DNA of 35,461 bases from Corynebacterium urealyticum (GTDB lineage Bacteria > Actinomycetota > Actinomycetes > Mycobacteriales > Mycobacteriaceae). The stretch covers positions 1-35,461 of the forward strand of contig DYZK01000078.1 of NCBI GenBank assembly GCA_020741275.1, written 5' to 3'. Below, in pieces: positions 9,375 to 18,561 of this stretch (position 1 is the first letter of the stretch; the number at the start of each line of letters is the position of its first letter). The translations under genes and the position numbers were made by a program. Under the pieces are notes generated by a model. That model did not search any database. It worked only from the letters and a program-made list of their open reading frames with translations, and was not told the origin of the DNA.

Positions 9375-9953
9375 CTACTGCTTAGCGTCGAAAGTGACCT
9401 TCACGGACGCGGTGTTCTGCTCGTTATCGTCCTCGTGGACCTCGGTGCTGACGACGTAGCGGTCACCGGTATTCACGACCTTGGCGTCGCGCTCCTGCTG
9501 GTCGGAGGTCTCCCACTCCTTGCCGTCGACATTGAGGCTGAGCTCGTCGAGGGCCGGGCTATCTCCCTCGATGATCTCGACCTCGAGCTCGGTAGCACCA
9601 TCGCCAGCCTCGTACTTCAGCTCCTGCTGGCCATCGTCCGTGGTGCGCTTGACCTTCACGGGAGCAAACTCGCCGTCGACAGGCTTGCCGTCCAGCTGGA
9701 TCTCCGGCTGGCTCAGGTCAGAGTTCTCATCCGCGGCATCCGTCGTGGACGTGGACTCGTCCGCCTTCGCGGAATCCACCGCGTCGCCGACCTTCTCGGT
9801 CGCGGAGCTAGCGGCGTCGCCCGCCTGCTCGGTGGCGTTGTTGACCGTCTCTTCGCCAGAATCACCACAGGCCGCCACACCCAGCAGTAGAGCTGGGGCA
9901 GCGACGGCAGCGGTCAGCGACTTCAGAACATTGCTCTTAGCGGTGTTAGTCAT
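9375..9953 (-). CDS. Secreted lipoprotein of unknown function
   Basis: 192 aa; signal sequence with lipobox LLGVAAC, then an acidic Ala/Thr/Ser-rich linker and a beta-rich C-terminal part. Confidence 0.75.
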   Translation of the reverse strand: MTNTAKSNVLKSLTAAVAAPALLLGVAACGDSGEETVNNATEQAGDAASSATEKVGDAVDSAKADESTSTTDAADENSDLSQPEIQLDGKPVDGEFAPVKVKRTTDDGQQELKYEAGDGATELEVEIIEGDSPALDELSLNVDGKEWETSDQQERDAKVVNTGDRYVVSTEVHEDDNEQNTASVKVTFDAKQ

Positions 9954-10049
9954 AAAACCACGCTAACAAAATTCTCCCTTTCCCTCCGAAACCATATCGG
10001 GAATCAACAGTGAATCAGGGCGACTTTTGGCCTCAGTGGCAACGCCGAA

Positions 10050-11354
10050 CTAAATCAACAAAGACCCAAAAAGGAATCCAAAAGCCACCGCAATCGCAAT
10101 GTTCACCACACCCGGAATCATGAACGGATGGTTGAAGACCGCCTTGCCCACACGCGTCGAGCCGGTGTCATCCATCTCAACCGCCGCGAGCAGGGTCGGG
10201 TAGGTCGGCAGCACGAAGAGCGCGGACACGGCCGGGAAAGCTGCGATCGCCGCAACCGGGCCAACCCCAAGCGCCAATGCCGTGGGCATCAGCGCCTTTG
10301 CCGTCGCGGCCTGCGAGTACAGCAGGGTCGCAGCGAAGAAGAGAACCACGGCGAGCAGCCACGGCTTGGTACTGAGGGTTGCCCCGGCCACATCCGTGAT
10401 CTCGTCGATATGCGCGTTCACGAAGGTCGTCCCCAACCAGGCCACACCAAGGACACACACGCAAGCAGACACCCCCGAGCGGAAGGTGGCCATCTCCAGA
10501 ATCCTTCCCGGTTCGACACGACAGAACACGGTGATAGCCATCGCCGCGGCAAGCATGATCGACATGATCGCCTCGGTGCGCGGCAGGGTCGGATCGGCAA
10601 TAACCTGCAGGTTATCCGAGATCAACGCCGCGTAGCTGACCACTGCGACGATAGCGAGCAGGAAGATCAACACCGACGCTTTTGCGCCGGGCTTCTCGGT
10701 GTACTGCACCTTTCCCCGAAACTTCACCTGGCCCTTCTCCTTGCGCTCCAGATAGACGGGATCCTCCGAAAGCGGAGTACCGAGCCAGTTAGCAACGAAG
10801 CTGGTGATAATGACCGCAAGGAAAGTCGAGGGAATCGCGATCCCGAGCAGGGTCAGGCACCCCACCCCCATCGGTTCCAGGATCGAGGCGAGGAACACCA
10901 CGGCCGCTGAAATCGGGCTGGCGGTGATAGCCATCTGCGAGGCAACGACCGCGATGGACAGCGGCCGCGTTGGGCGAATCTGGTTTTCCTTGGCGACCTC
11001 CGTGACCACCGGCAAAGCCGCGAAGGCGGTGTGCCCGGTGCCCGCGAAAATAGTCAGGAAATAGGTGACCATCGGAGCAAAAAGGGTGGTGCGCTTCGGC
11101 TGCTTCCGCAGCAGCTTATCGGTCTGCGCGACGAGCCAATCCATGCCACCGGCAGCCTGCATCGCGGCGATGGCAGCGATGACGGACATGATGATGCCGA
11201 TGACATCAAAGGGAATATCGTCGCCAGTCACCGGCGCACCGGCGATCGCCAGGGCGATCACCCGGAGGCCACCGGCGGCACCGATCGCGATGGACCCGTA
11301 CCTCGCGCCGAGCACGATGACTGCGAGGACGATCAGTAGGTGAACCCAAATCAT
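10050..11354 (-). CDS. DcuA/DcuB-family anaerobic C4-dicarboxylate transporter
   Basis: About 434 aa from MIWVHLLIVLAVIVLGARYGSIAIGAAGG; SQMAITASPISAAVVFLAS and FAGTGHTAFAALPVVTEVAKENQIRP are Dcu-family motifs. Confidence 0.88.
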   Translation of the reverse strand: MIWVHLLIVLAVIVLGARYGSIAIGAAGGLRVIALAIAGAPVTGDDIPFDVIGIIMSVIAAIAAMQAAGGMDWLVAQTDKLLRKQPKRTTLFAPMVTYFLTIFAGTGHTAFAALPVVTEVAKENQIRPTRPLSIAVVASQMAITASPISAAVVFLASILEPMGVGCLTLLGIAIPSTFLAVIITSFVANWLGTPLSEDPVYLERKEKGQVKFRGKVQYTEKPGAKASVLIFLLAIVAVVSYAALISDNLQVIADPTLPRTEAIMSIMLAAAMAITVFCRVEPGRILEMATFRSGVSACVCVLGVAWLGTTFVNAHIDEITDVAGATLSTKPWLLAVVLFFAATLLYSQAATAKALMPTALALGVGPVAAIAAFPAVSALFVLPTYPTLLAAVEMDDTGSTRVGKAVFNHPFMIPGVVNIAIAVAFGFLFGSLLI

Positions 11355-11969
11355 GGTGACGTTTCTTTCAGCTCGACGAGGGATCGGCTTCCACTCGCCC
11401 ACTAACCGCAGGGCCTATGTGGAGCGAATGAAAGTTCACAAACTCTTATGAATCGCACAACAATCGAGTGAAATGCACCCTCGAGGAGCCGAGAATAACA
11501 CGGAAAATAAAGTCGACTAATTACCATAAAAACAAGACGAGCATAATGTGTAGCCCGTCACTTTAGTGAGGGCTAGAAAACGCAATAACATCACATAAGC
11601 CAGAAAAGCAGGATAATTCGGCAGGTCAGACAATACTTCAGAGAATATCCCCTCAAACGACCGAGCCCGATCACGAAAAAGCATATTCTCTAAAAAGTGA
11701 CCCCAGTAACAGTGGTGATAAATCACCATTTATGCATGCTTGCGGAAACATCACGCTCGCCCTAATCTCAGGCAGCTTCTTTTAGGAATACCCCAAGAAC
11801 TTACTCACAGCACCCCAGAGCCCTGAACGGCAACTCACCCGTTCTTCCCCGCTCGGCGGCTCGCTGGGCGAAACTGTGACCTACCGCAGCATCACCCACC
11901 ATGGGTGTACCGTCCAGTGACCTCACCAGGCAGCACTGAAGCGACCGCCGGCTGCTAGCCTGGAGCTAT

Positions 11970-12060
11970 TCATAAAGAGAAGGCGAGAGACAAGCTCGAT
12001 GACCCTTCAGCAACCTGCCGAGGCGCAAGGTGCTCAAGCTTGAACGATGAGTCTTCTTTT
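11970..12060 (+). ncRNA. SAM-I/SAM-IV-clan (variant) riboswitch-like leader
   Basis: AAGCTCGATGACCCTTCAGCAACCTGCC...GCGCAAGGTGCTCAAGCTTG contains the S-box core TTCAGCAACC...AAGGTGCT; stems AAGAGAAG (11975-11982)/CTTCTTTT (12053-12060), CAAGCT (11991-11996)/AGCTTG (12037-12042) and AGC.ACCT/AGGT.GCT. Confidence 0.7.
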
Positions 12061-12098
12061 TATGTTGTCTTCCAACCGACCAGCATCAAGGAGAAGAA

Positions 12099-12476
12099 AT
12101 GCGCGGCGAGATCTTTTACGACAGCGGCGAGCTCAAATATTTCGGTGGAACGACCACCGATCCACAAACGGGGCACGTATACCGCGAGGGCTACGGCATC
12201 AAATATTACAAGGACGGCACCCCAAAGAAGGTTGGGACGTTCCAGCGCCGGGGACTCGTCTACGGCTGCGAGTTTTATCCCAATGGGCGCCTCAAATCAG
12301 TCGCAACGTGAAACGACCCGGAAGATGGGCAGTATTACAGCCCCTCCTACCCCGTGACCGGGCCCTTCTTCGACGAAGAAGGGAAGATTCTCCACTCCGA
12401 GCCATTCACCATCTCCAAGTCTGGAATTGGCTGGCCGCGCGTGGTCAAGCCCGAAGGCTACGGCCCCTTGGACTGA
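12099..12476 (+). pseudogene. Small MORN/YwqK-like repeat protein interrupted by one in-frame TGA (12309-12311)
   Basis: AAGGAG RBS; MRGEIFYDSGELKYFGGTTTDPQTGHVYREGYGIKYYKDGTPKKVGTFQRRGLVYGCEFYPNGRLKSVAT-[TGA]-NDPEDGQYYSPSYPVTGPFFDEEGKILHSEPFTISKSGIGWPRVVKPEGYGPLD*. Same frame continues 54 codons past the TGA with protein-like composition. Confidence 0.7.
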
Positions 12477-12556
12477 GGACGGGCTGCCCCGCAGCTCCGA
12501 AGTACGATACAGAGCACTCCAGAGTATTTGCCTCTCTAGCCGCACAGGAATGGCAA

Positions 12557-12584
12557 AACCCCTGGTCAGCTATGACCAGGGGTT
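12557..12584. terminator. Hairpin terminator downstream of ssrA
   Basis: AACCCCTGGTCA-gcta-TGACCAGGGGTT. Confidence 0.75.
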
Positions 12585-12593
12585 AGCCAAACG

Positions 12594-12965
12594 TGGAGCC
12601 GGCGGGAATTGAACCCGCGTCCTTCGCGACTTCGCCAGGGCTTCTCCGTGCGCAGTTCGCTGTCATCTCTGCTCGGCTCTCCGGGTCACGCGAACCAGCC
12701 CGGATGATGAGCCCAGTCACTCTCAAGTGTCCCGTGCAGCTCGAGTGACCTAGCTGCACAGCAAGCCTCTTTAAACGATGCCGGGTGCTAAGCCAGAGGC
12801 TAGCTTAGGCCGACAGACACGCGGTCGCTGAATTAGGCAGCGAGGGCGTAGTCGCGCTGAGTGTTCTCGGCGCTTAGAAATCGCAGCGACGCTTACGGTG
12901 GTCATCTGCCTTCACCGGCACGCTTCCCCTAGCTCAATGCACGAAGTCGAAACCATGTCGGCCCC
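12594..12965 (-). ncRNA. ssrA: tmRNA
   Basis: 5' GGGGCCGACATGGTTTCGACTTCG..., 3' ...GCGGGTTCAATTCCCGCCGGCTCCA; tag reading frame GCC GAG AAC ACT CAG CGC GAC TAC GCC CTC GCT GCC TAA = AENTQRDYALAA. Confidence 0.96.
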
Positions 12966-13010
12966 ATACAAGCCTGCTGCGGAAGTTGCGTCTCAGCAGG
13001 ATGGTTCAGA

Positions 13011-14078
13011 CTACTGCATTTTTCGCTTTTCGTAAAGCGCATTCAATGCCGTTGCCATCTTTTGCCGCTGCCAGTGCAGCTTTTCCTTCTGCGACCGCCA
13101 CGCGTTGCGTACCGCGATGATTCCTACGACAATGCCCACCACGATCGGCAGCCAGAACTTCGGGTGGTTCAGAAGCCATACGAGCCAGTCCGGCAACTCT
13201 GGCAGGCTGGGCAGGTTGATCTGCGGCCACGGGATCGTGGGCCAGTTAATATCCGGCCACGGGATCTTCGGGAGCCGTATCTGCGGCCACGGAATCTCCG
13301 GCCAATCAATATCCGGAATCAGCCGTTTCAGAAACTCGATGATCGGAGCCAGCAGCGCGGCGATGAGCTTGCCAAGGAGCGGCATAACAAGAAAGGCGAA
13401 AATCGCCCAACCACTCTTCCCGAGCCCGCCGAGCAGCGGATAGAGCCAGCGCCGAACGGGCGAGGCCTCCATCTTCGCGGCACGCTTCGCAGCTGGAGTG
13501 CCCGCCGGCGGGTCGAAAAAGATGAAGGAATCCTTGGTTTTCACCTCGACCTGGATGAGGTTCCGGTCGAAAGCTGCGGTATCCAACTTCAGCATTGCAG
13601 GGGCCGCGGATACCCCCGGGTCCAGAACATCGGAGAACTCGCCGTCGTCCATCTGTTTGGGGGCTCTCCCCGCCGGCGTCAGCCGAACCTTGCGCTGACT
13701 CAGGCTACGCTCCCGATAGACGGGCACACCGTGCTGGAGCACGACCACCGGAGGTGCCTCATACTCGAGGAACGCCTCCAACTTCTCGGCGATCTTTCCC
13801 TGTGCCCCATCATCAGAGCTTTCCTTCTCCCCCTCGGTGCCTGCCTCGGCCTGCTGCTCAGCCGGCCGCGGCGCAGGCGATTCCCCCACCTCGACCTTTG
13901 CCCCGCCGTCTGGCGCCTCAAGCTCGACGAAGCCGTCGGAGCTGGCTGCCGCACCAGGGTCAGCATCGTCCTTCTTGGGCAGCGGAAACCCCGGGTCAAC
14001 ACGCCGGAGCTCGGCCGGTTGACCGACGCACACCTCGATCAACCCCAGGCTCGGGTGAGTAAGCCGCCAGTGCTCCAC
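13011..14078 (-). CDS. Uncharacterised membrane protein with IPWP-type tandem repeats
   Basis: 355 aa; two hydrophobic segments flank DIDWPEIPWPQIRLPKIPWPDINWPTIPWPQINLPSLPELPDW; Pro/Glu-rich N-terminal half; lies 36 nt after smpB on the same strand. Confidence 0.75.
   Translation of the reverse strand: MEHWRLTHPSLGLIEVCVGQPAELRRVDPGFPLPKKDDADPGAAASSDGFVELEAPDGGAKVEVGESPAPRPAEQQAEAGTEGEKESSDDGAQGKIAEKLEAFLEYEAPPVVVLQHGVPVYRERSLSQRKVRLTPAGRAPKQMDDGEFSDVLDPGVSAAPAMLKLDTAAFDRNLIQVEVKTKDSFIFFDPPAGTPAAKRAAKMEASPVRRWLYPLLGGLGKSGWAIFAFLVMPLLGKLIAALLAPIIEFLKRLIPDIDWPEIPWPQIRLPKIPWPDINWPTIPWPQINLPSLPELPDWLVWLLNHPKFWLPIVVGIVVGIIAVRNAWRSQKEKLHWQRQKMATALNALYEKRKMQ
13219..13317. repeat. 60-bp-period tandem repeat inside the 355-aa ORF
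   Basis: ATCTGCGGCCACGGGATCGTGGGCCAGTTAATATCCGG (from 13219) and ATCTGCGGCCACGGAATCTCCGGCCAATCAATATCCGG (from 13279). Confidence 0.75.
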
Positions 14079-14114
14079 CGCGCTTCCACCTTTCGTCTCG
14101 GCGCCGGGGGCCGC

Positions 14115-14651
14115 CTAGCCCTTCATCCCCTTAATCTTGCGGCCCAGCTCGCGGACCACCTCGCGCTCCTCGGTGCGGCGCTTGATGTCCTGGCGCTTGT
14201 CGTAGTCCTGCTTACCGCGGGCCAGGGCCAACTCGCACTTGAGCTTGCCGTCCACGAAGTACAGCTGCAGCGGCACCAACGTGTGGTTGCCGTCGCGGAC
14301 CTTACCCATCAACGAGTCGATCTCCCGGCGGTGCAGCAGCAACTTGCGCACACGCCGTGGCGTGTGGTTCCAATAGTTGCCGCGGGAGTACTCCGGGATG
14401 TGCAACCCCCGCAGCCAGACTTCGCCGGCGTCGATGGTGGCATAGGCATCCACCAGGCTGGCCTTGCCCTCCCGCAGGGCCTTGACCTCTGTACCCACGA
14501 GCACCACCCCGCATTCGTAGGTATCGAGGATGTGGTAATCGTGGCGCGCCTTGCGGTTGGTAGCAATGACGGCCGGGCCCCCGCCACGTGGTTCGGAGGC
14601 CTTCTTCCCCTTCGATCTCCCGGAATTCACCGGGGTGCTCTTCTTAGCCAT
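14115..14651 (-). CDS. smpB: SsrA-binding protein
   Basis: 178 aa; NRKARHDYHILDTYECGVVLVGTEVKALREGKASLVDAYATI, RELGRKIKGMKG tail; adjacent to ssrA. Confidence 0.97.
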   Translation of the reverse strand: MAKKSTPVNSGRSKGKKASEPRGGGPAVIATNRKARHDYHILDTYECGVVLVGTEVKALREGKASLVDAYATIDAGEVWLRGLHIPEYSRGNYWNHTPRRVRKLLLHRREIDSLMGKVRDGNHTLVPLQLYFVDGKLKCELALARGKQDYDKRQDIKRRTEEREVVRELGRKIKGMKG

Positions 14652-14776
14652 GATTGCTCACACGTTACCAGTCGCGCTGCGAGCAAAGCAGTCGAGCTAA
14701 GGCCGAACCTGGCCGGCTCAGAGGAAGGAGCAAAGGCCAGCCGAAACCCCATCGGCTGACCCTGTCACGCAAAAGG

Positions 14777-15679
14777 CTAGTTCTTGACATACCAGCGCAG
14801 CGTGATCTGCGCGGTAATTGCAGCCACTGCGGCACCAATGATCACCAGGATCGGAGCCATCAGCCAGATATCGGCGGTGGTGATCTTCGCGACGAGGTTG
14901 GCCCGGTAGACCGAGTCCAGCGCCTTGTCCACGACCAGCGCCTTGCCGGCGAGCATTCCGCCCACCGCGATAACCGCACCGATGACCGCACCGATGATGG
15001 CCTCCAGCACGAACGGTGCCTGGGTGTACCAGCGGGAGGCACCCACCATGCGCATGATGCTGATTTCCTCCCGGCGCGAGTACGCCGCGATCTGCACCAT
15101 GTTCACGATCAGGAAGATCGCGGCCACCGCCTGCACAGCGGCGACGAAGAACGCCGCGTTACGGATGGAGTCCAGGTTGCGGGTCGCCGCCTGCAGGTCC
15201 TCGCCCTGGTCGACGACGTCCTGAACCACCGGGTTATCGCGCACCGCGTCGATCGGTGCGGTGTCGGTCGGGTCCTCCAAACGGACGTGGAAGGCCGCCG
15301 GGAAGGCGTCCTTGCTGGTCTGCTCAACCAGGCGAGGGTCGGAGTCCTGGAACAGTTCCACGAAACGGTCGTAGGACTGCTGCTTATTGCGGAAGGCGAC
15401 GGACTTGATACCCTCGTCGCCTTCCAGCTGCTCGCGGAGCTTGGCGCAGTCCGGCTTCGCGCATTCCGGGTCCTCGGCAGAGACCTCGTCCTTGAGCTGC
15501 ACCATGACCTCGATGCGGTCGATGTAAATGTCCTTGGTGCGCTCGGTCATCGTGGTCATGAGGAAACCGGTGGCCAGCAGCGCCAGCGAGATCGCGGTGG
15601 TGATGATCATCGCGATCGTCATGGTGGCATTGCGGGTCAGCCCACCGAAGGCCTCGCGGGTGATGAAGTTACTTCGCAT
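14777..15679 (-). CDS. ftsX: Cell division ABC transporter permease FtsX
   Basis: 300 aa; N-terminal TM, extracellular loop, three C-terminal TMs, ISIMRMVGASRWYTQAPFVLEAIIGA. Confidence 0.95.
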   Translation of the reverse strand: MRSNFITREAFGGLTRNATMTIAMIITTAISLALLATGFLMTTMTERTKDIYIDRIEVMVQLKDEVSAEDPECAKPDCAKLREQLEGDEGIKSVAFRNKQQSYDRFVELFQDSDPRLVEQTSKDAFPAAFHVRLEDPTDTAPIDAVRDNPVVQDVVDQGEDLQAATRNLDSIRNAAFFVAAVQAVAAIFLIVNMVQIAAYSRREEISIMRMVGASRWYTQAPFVLEAIIGAVIGAVIAVGGMLAGKALVVDKALDSVYRANLVAKITTADIWLMAPILVIIGAAVAAITAQITLRWYVKN

Positions 15680-15708
15680 ACTTATTTAACCTTCCTCGTT
15701 GCCCCGGC

Positions 15709-16398
15709 TTAGTGGCCGACGCCGTACATACCGCGGGCGTCGTCACGCACGAGCTCGCCGTTGTGCAGTTCGATGACGCGCTTGCGCATGGAGTCGACGG
15801 CGACGTCGTCGTGGGTGGACATAACGACGGTGGTGCCCTGCTGGTTGATGCGGTTGAGCAGGTTCATGATCTCGGCGGAGGTATCCGGGTCGAGGTTGCC
15901 GGTCGGCTCGTCGGCAAGCAGGACGAGTGGGCGGTTGACGGAGGCGCGGGCGATGGCCACGCGCTGCTGCTCGCCGCCGGAAAGTTCGTGCGGGAAGCGG
16001 TTCTCCTTGCCCTGCAGGCCCACCGTTTCAAGGGCGGCCGGCACCAGCTTCTCGATGTCCGGACGCTTCTTGCCGATCACCTCAAGGGCGAATGCGACGT
16101 TTTCGAAGACCGTCTTCTTCTGGAGCAGGCGGAAGTCCTGGAAGACGTACCCGATGCGCTGGCGCAGCTTCGGGACTTCCTTATCCTTCAGTGCGTTGAC
16201 GTGGAAACCGGCGACATGCAGGTCGCCGGAGTCCAGCACCTCTTCACGGACCACGAGCTGCAGGAAAGTGGACTTTCCGGAGCCAGAGGGGCCAATAAGA
16301 AAGACAAACTCGCCCTTTTCGATCTCTGCGGAAATATTCTGGAGCGCAGGCCGGGTTGAGGTCCGGTAGCTCTTGGAAACGTTATCGAAAGTGATCAC
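15709..16398 (-). CDS. ftsE: Cell division ATP-binding protein FtsE
   Basis: 229 aa; Walker [36 protein letters not shown]; ends just upstream of ftsX. Confidence 0.96.
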   Translation of the reverse strand: MITFDNVSKSYRTSTRPALQNISAEIEKGEFVFLIGPSGSGKSTFLQLVVREEVLDSGDLHVAGFHVNALKDKEVPKLRQRIGYVFQDFRLLQKKTVFENVAFALEVIGKKRPDIEKLVPAALETVGLQGKENRFPHELSGGEQQRVAIARASVNRPLVLLADEPTGNLDPDTSAEIMNLLNRINQQGTTVVMSTHDDVAVDSMRKRVIELHNGELVRDDARGMYGVGH

Positions 16399-16448
16399 GG
16401 CTCCAACCTTAGCGAACCAAAGGTGAAACTGTTACAGAAGGGAAGCGT

Positions 16449-18131
16449 GTGACTGCCGAGAAGACAGCAAACAAGCACAGCGACCAGAAAACCGACCGCA
16501 GCGAAGAACACCACGCGGAACACGCACCCGAGAAGGTCGGCGGTTTCCTCGGTTGGGTGGAGCGCGTTGGTAATAAACTCCCCGAGCCGTTCTGGCTCTT
16601 CGTCATCATCGGCGGGCTGGTCCTCGTCAGTTCCTGGCTGGGTTCGCTGGCCGGGCTGAGCGCGAAGGATCCCGAATCCGGCGAAATGGTGGCCGTGAAA
16701 AACATGCTCTCCCCCGAGGGCTTGTCTTCCATCGTCTCCAACGCGGTCGAAAACTACACGAGCTTCCCGCCGCTCGGGCTCATCATCACCGTCATGCTTG
16801 GCGTGGCCATCGCGGAGCACTCCGGCCTGATCGCATCGACGGTGCGCGCGGTGGTGAGCAAGGTGGGCCCGAAGAGCCTCACTTTCGTCGTCGCACTGGC
16901 TGGTGTGACCGGCTCCGTCGCCTCTGACGCCGTCTACGTCATCCTCATCCCCATCGGTGCGATGAGCTTCCGCGCAATGGGCCGCTCCCCCATCGTCGGC
17001 GCGATGGTCGCCTTCGCCGCCTCCTCGGCGGGCTTCAACTCCTCGCTGGTGTTGAACATCACGGACGTGCTGCTCGCAGGTATCTCCACCTCGGCCGCCA
17101 ACATCGCGGACGCCGAGTACGTGGTCTCCCCGCTGGCTAATTACTTCTTCGTCATGGCCTCCGCGGTCGTCCTCGCGCTGATCATCACCGCGGTCACGGA
17201 GCTCTACATCAACAAGAAGGCCCTCGAGCTGGTCGACCACGACCGGATCAACTACGAGGAGCTGACCTTTGGTAACGCCGAGCACGTCGACTCCGAGGGC
17301 AGCGAGGCCCTCGATAAGGACGCCAAGGACATGACGAAGGACGAGCTCGAGGCGGACCTCGCCCTCAGCGAGAAGGAGGTCCGCGCCCTGAAGTGGACCG
17401 GCGTCGCCGCCGTCGTCTTCTTCGCCGCGTACTTCGCCGCCCTGTTTGTCCCGGGTTCCCCGCTGCAGGGCGAGGGCGGCGCGGTAATGGAAAGCCCCCT
17501 TATTACGGACGTCGGTGTCCCCATCGCCGTCGGCTTCTTCCTGCTCGGTGTGGTCTACGGCCTGGTCGCCAAAACCCTGACAAAGTGGCACCAGGTGCCG
17601 GAGTGGATGGCCCGCGGACTGAAGACGCTGCTGCCGATGATGGTGCTCTTCTTCGCCGTCGCCCAGTTCCTGGCGTGGTTCACCGAGTCCAACCTGGGCT
17701 CCTGGACCGCGATCACCGGCGCGGAGATCCTGCAGAAGGCGGACCTGCCCCCGCTGCTGCTCTTTGCCCTCTTCGTCCTGCTGGTCGCGGCCCTCAACCT
17801 GCTGATCACCTCGGGATCCGCGCAGTGGGCGCTGATGGCCCCGATCGTGGTGCCGATGTTCATGTACCTGGGCTACGCCCCGGAGGTCACCCAGATGCTC
17901 TTCCGCATGGGTGATTCACCGTCGAACATCATCACCCCGATGAGCCCCTACTTCGCGCTGGCGCTGACCTTCCTACAGCGTTACTACTCGCGCTCGGGCA
18001 TCGGCACGCTGATGTCGCTCGCGCTGCCCTATGCGGTGGCGATGCTCATTGGCTGGTTCCTCTTCTTTGTCGCCTGGTGGCTGCTCGGCATCCCGCTGGG
18101 TCCGGGCACCCCGATGGACTACCCGGCCTAA
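16449..18131 (+). CDS. AbgT-family (p-aminobenzoyl-glutamate-type) transporter
   Basis: 560 aa from a GTG start; GFLGWVERVGNKLPEPFWLFVIIGGLVLVSS, GSAQWALMAPIVVPMFMYLGYAPEVTQMLFRMGDSPSNIITPMSPYFALALTFLQRY. Confidence 0.93.
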   Translation: MTAEKTANKHSDQKTDRSEEHHAEHAPEKVGGFLGWVERVGNKLPEPFWLFVIIGGLVLVSSWLGSLAGLSAKDPESGEMVAVKNMLSPEGLSSIVSNAVENYTSFPPLGLIITVMLGVAIAEHSGLIASTVRAVVSKVGPKSLTFVVALAGVTGSVASDAVYVILIPIGAMSFRAMGRSPIVGAMVAFAASSAGFNSSLVLNITDVLLAGISTSAANIADAEYVVSPLANYFFVMASAVVLALIITAVTELYINKKALELVDHDRINYEELTFGNAEHVDSEGSEALDKDAKDMTKDELEADLALSEKEVRALKWTGVAAVVFFAAYFAALFVPGSPLQGEGGAVMESPLITDVGVPIAVGFFLLGVVYGLVAKTLTKWHQVPEWMARGLKTLLPMMVLFFAVAQFLAWFTESNLGSWTAITGAEILQKADLPPLLLFALFVLLVAALNLLITSGSAQWALMAPIVVPMFMYLGYAPEVTQMLFRMGDSPSNIITPMSPYFALALTFLQRYYSRSGIGTLMSLALPYAVAMLIGWFLFFVAWWLLGIPLGPGTPMDYPA

Positions 18132-18178
18132 GCGCAGCTACCCGCCGGATAGCCTGCCGGCCGGGCACGCTCCTCACA

Positions 18179-18220
18179 CCGCGCACTCCCCCGCACCTGG
18201 GAAGTGCGCGGTTTTTATTT
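18179..18220 (+). terminator. Rho-independent terminator after the AbgT gene
   Basis: CCGCGCACT-cccccgcacctggga-AGTGCGCGG followed by TTTTTATTT. Confidence 0.88.
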
Positions 18221-18561
18221 CACTTGCTGAAACAACCCCGAAAAGGGCGTAGATTTGGGTCATGTGGAATGACACGGCTTCCCCCGCGGGGTGCGACACC
18301 GGGCACATCGCCCGATACCGCCCCCAGTACCGCGGTGCGTTGAGCCGGGTCACTCAAACCCGGCTGCGCGCGCTGTCCCGCGATCGTCGCCGCCGCCCCG
18401 GTGACCGCCCGCCCGTTCTCACTGTCTAAGACCGCCCCTGCCCCGGCAGCCGGTCCCCCCTCTTGACCTGCCCGTTCGAGGCCTTCTTTTGGCTCCCCAA
18501 AAAACTGCAGTGGAACCAAGCCACGACGGGGACCCCTCACACACACAGAGAGACAGCGACC

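Noticed and set aside
11517-11729. 70-aa ORF in the AT-rich islet
   Set aside because: No convincing RBS, no recognisable motif; composition compatible with chance.
12309-12311. In-frame TGA as a selenocysteine codon
   Set aside because: No obvious SECIS-like hairpin just downstream and no redox-motif context; a TGG to TGA mutation is simpler.
13062-14759. 565-aa plus-strand ORF over the 355-aa protein and smpB
   Set aside because: Covers two convincing reverse-strand genes; Arg/Pro/Leu-rich shadow product.
14654-15712. 352-aa plus-strand ORF over ftsX
   Set aside because: Antisense shadow of ftsX.
16395-17591. 398-aa antisense ORF over the AbgT gene
   Set aside because: Shadow ORF; the opposite frame has clear transporter motifs.
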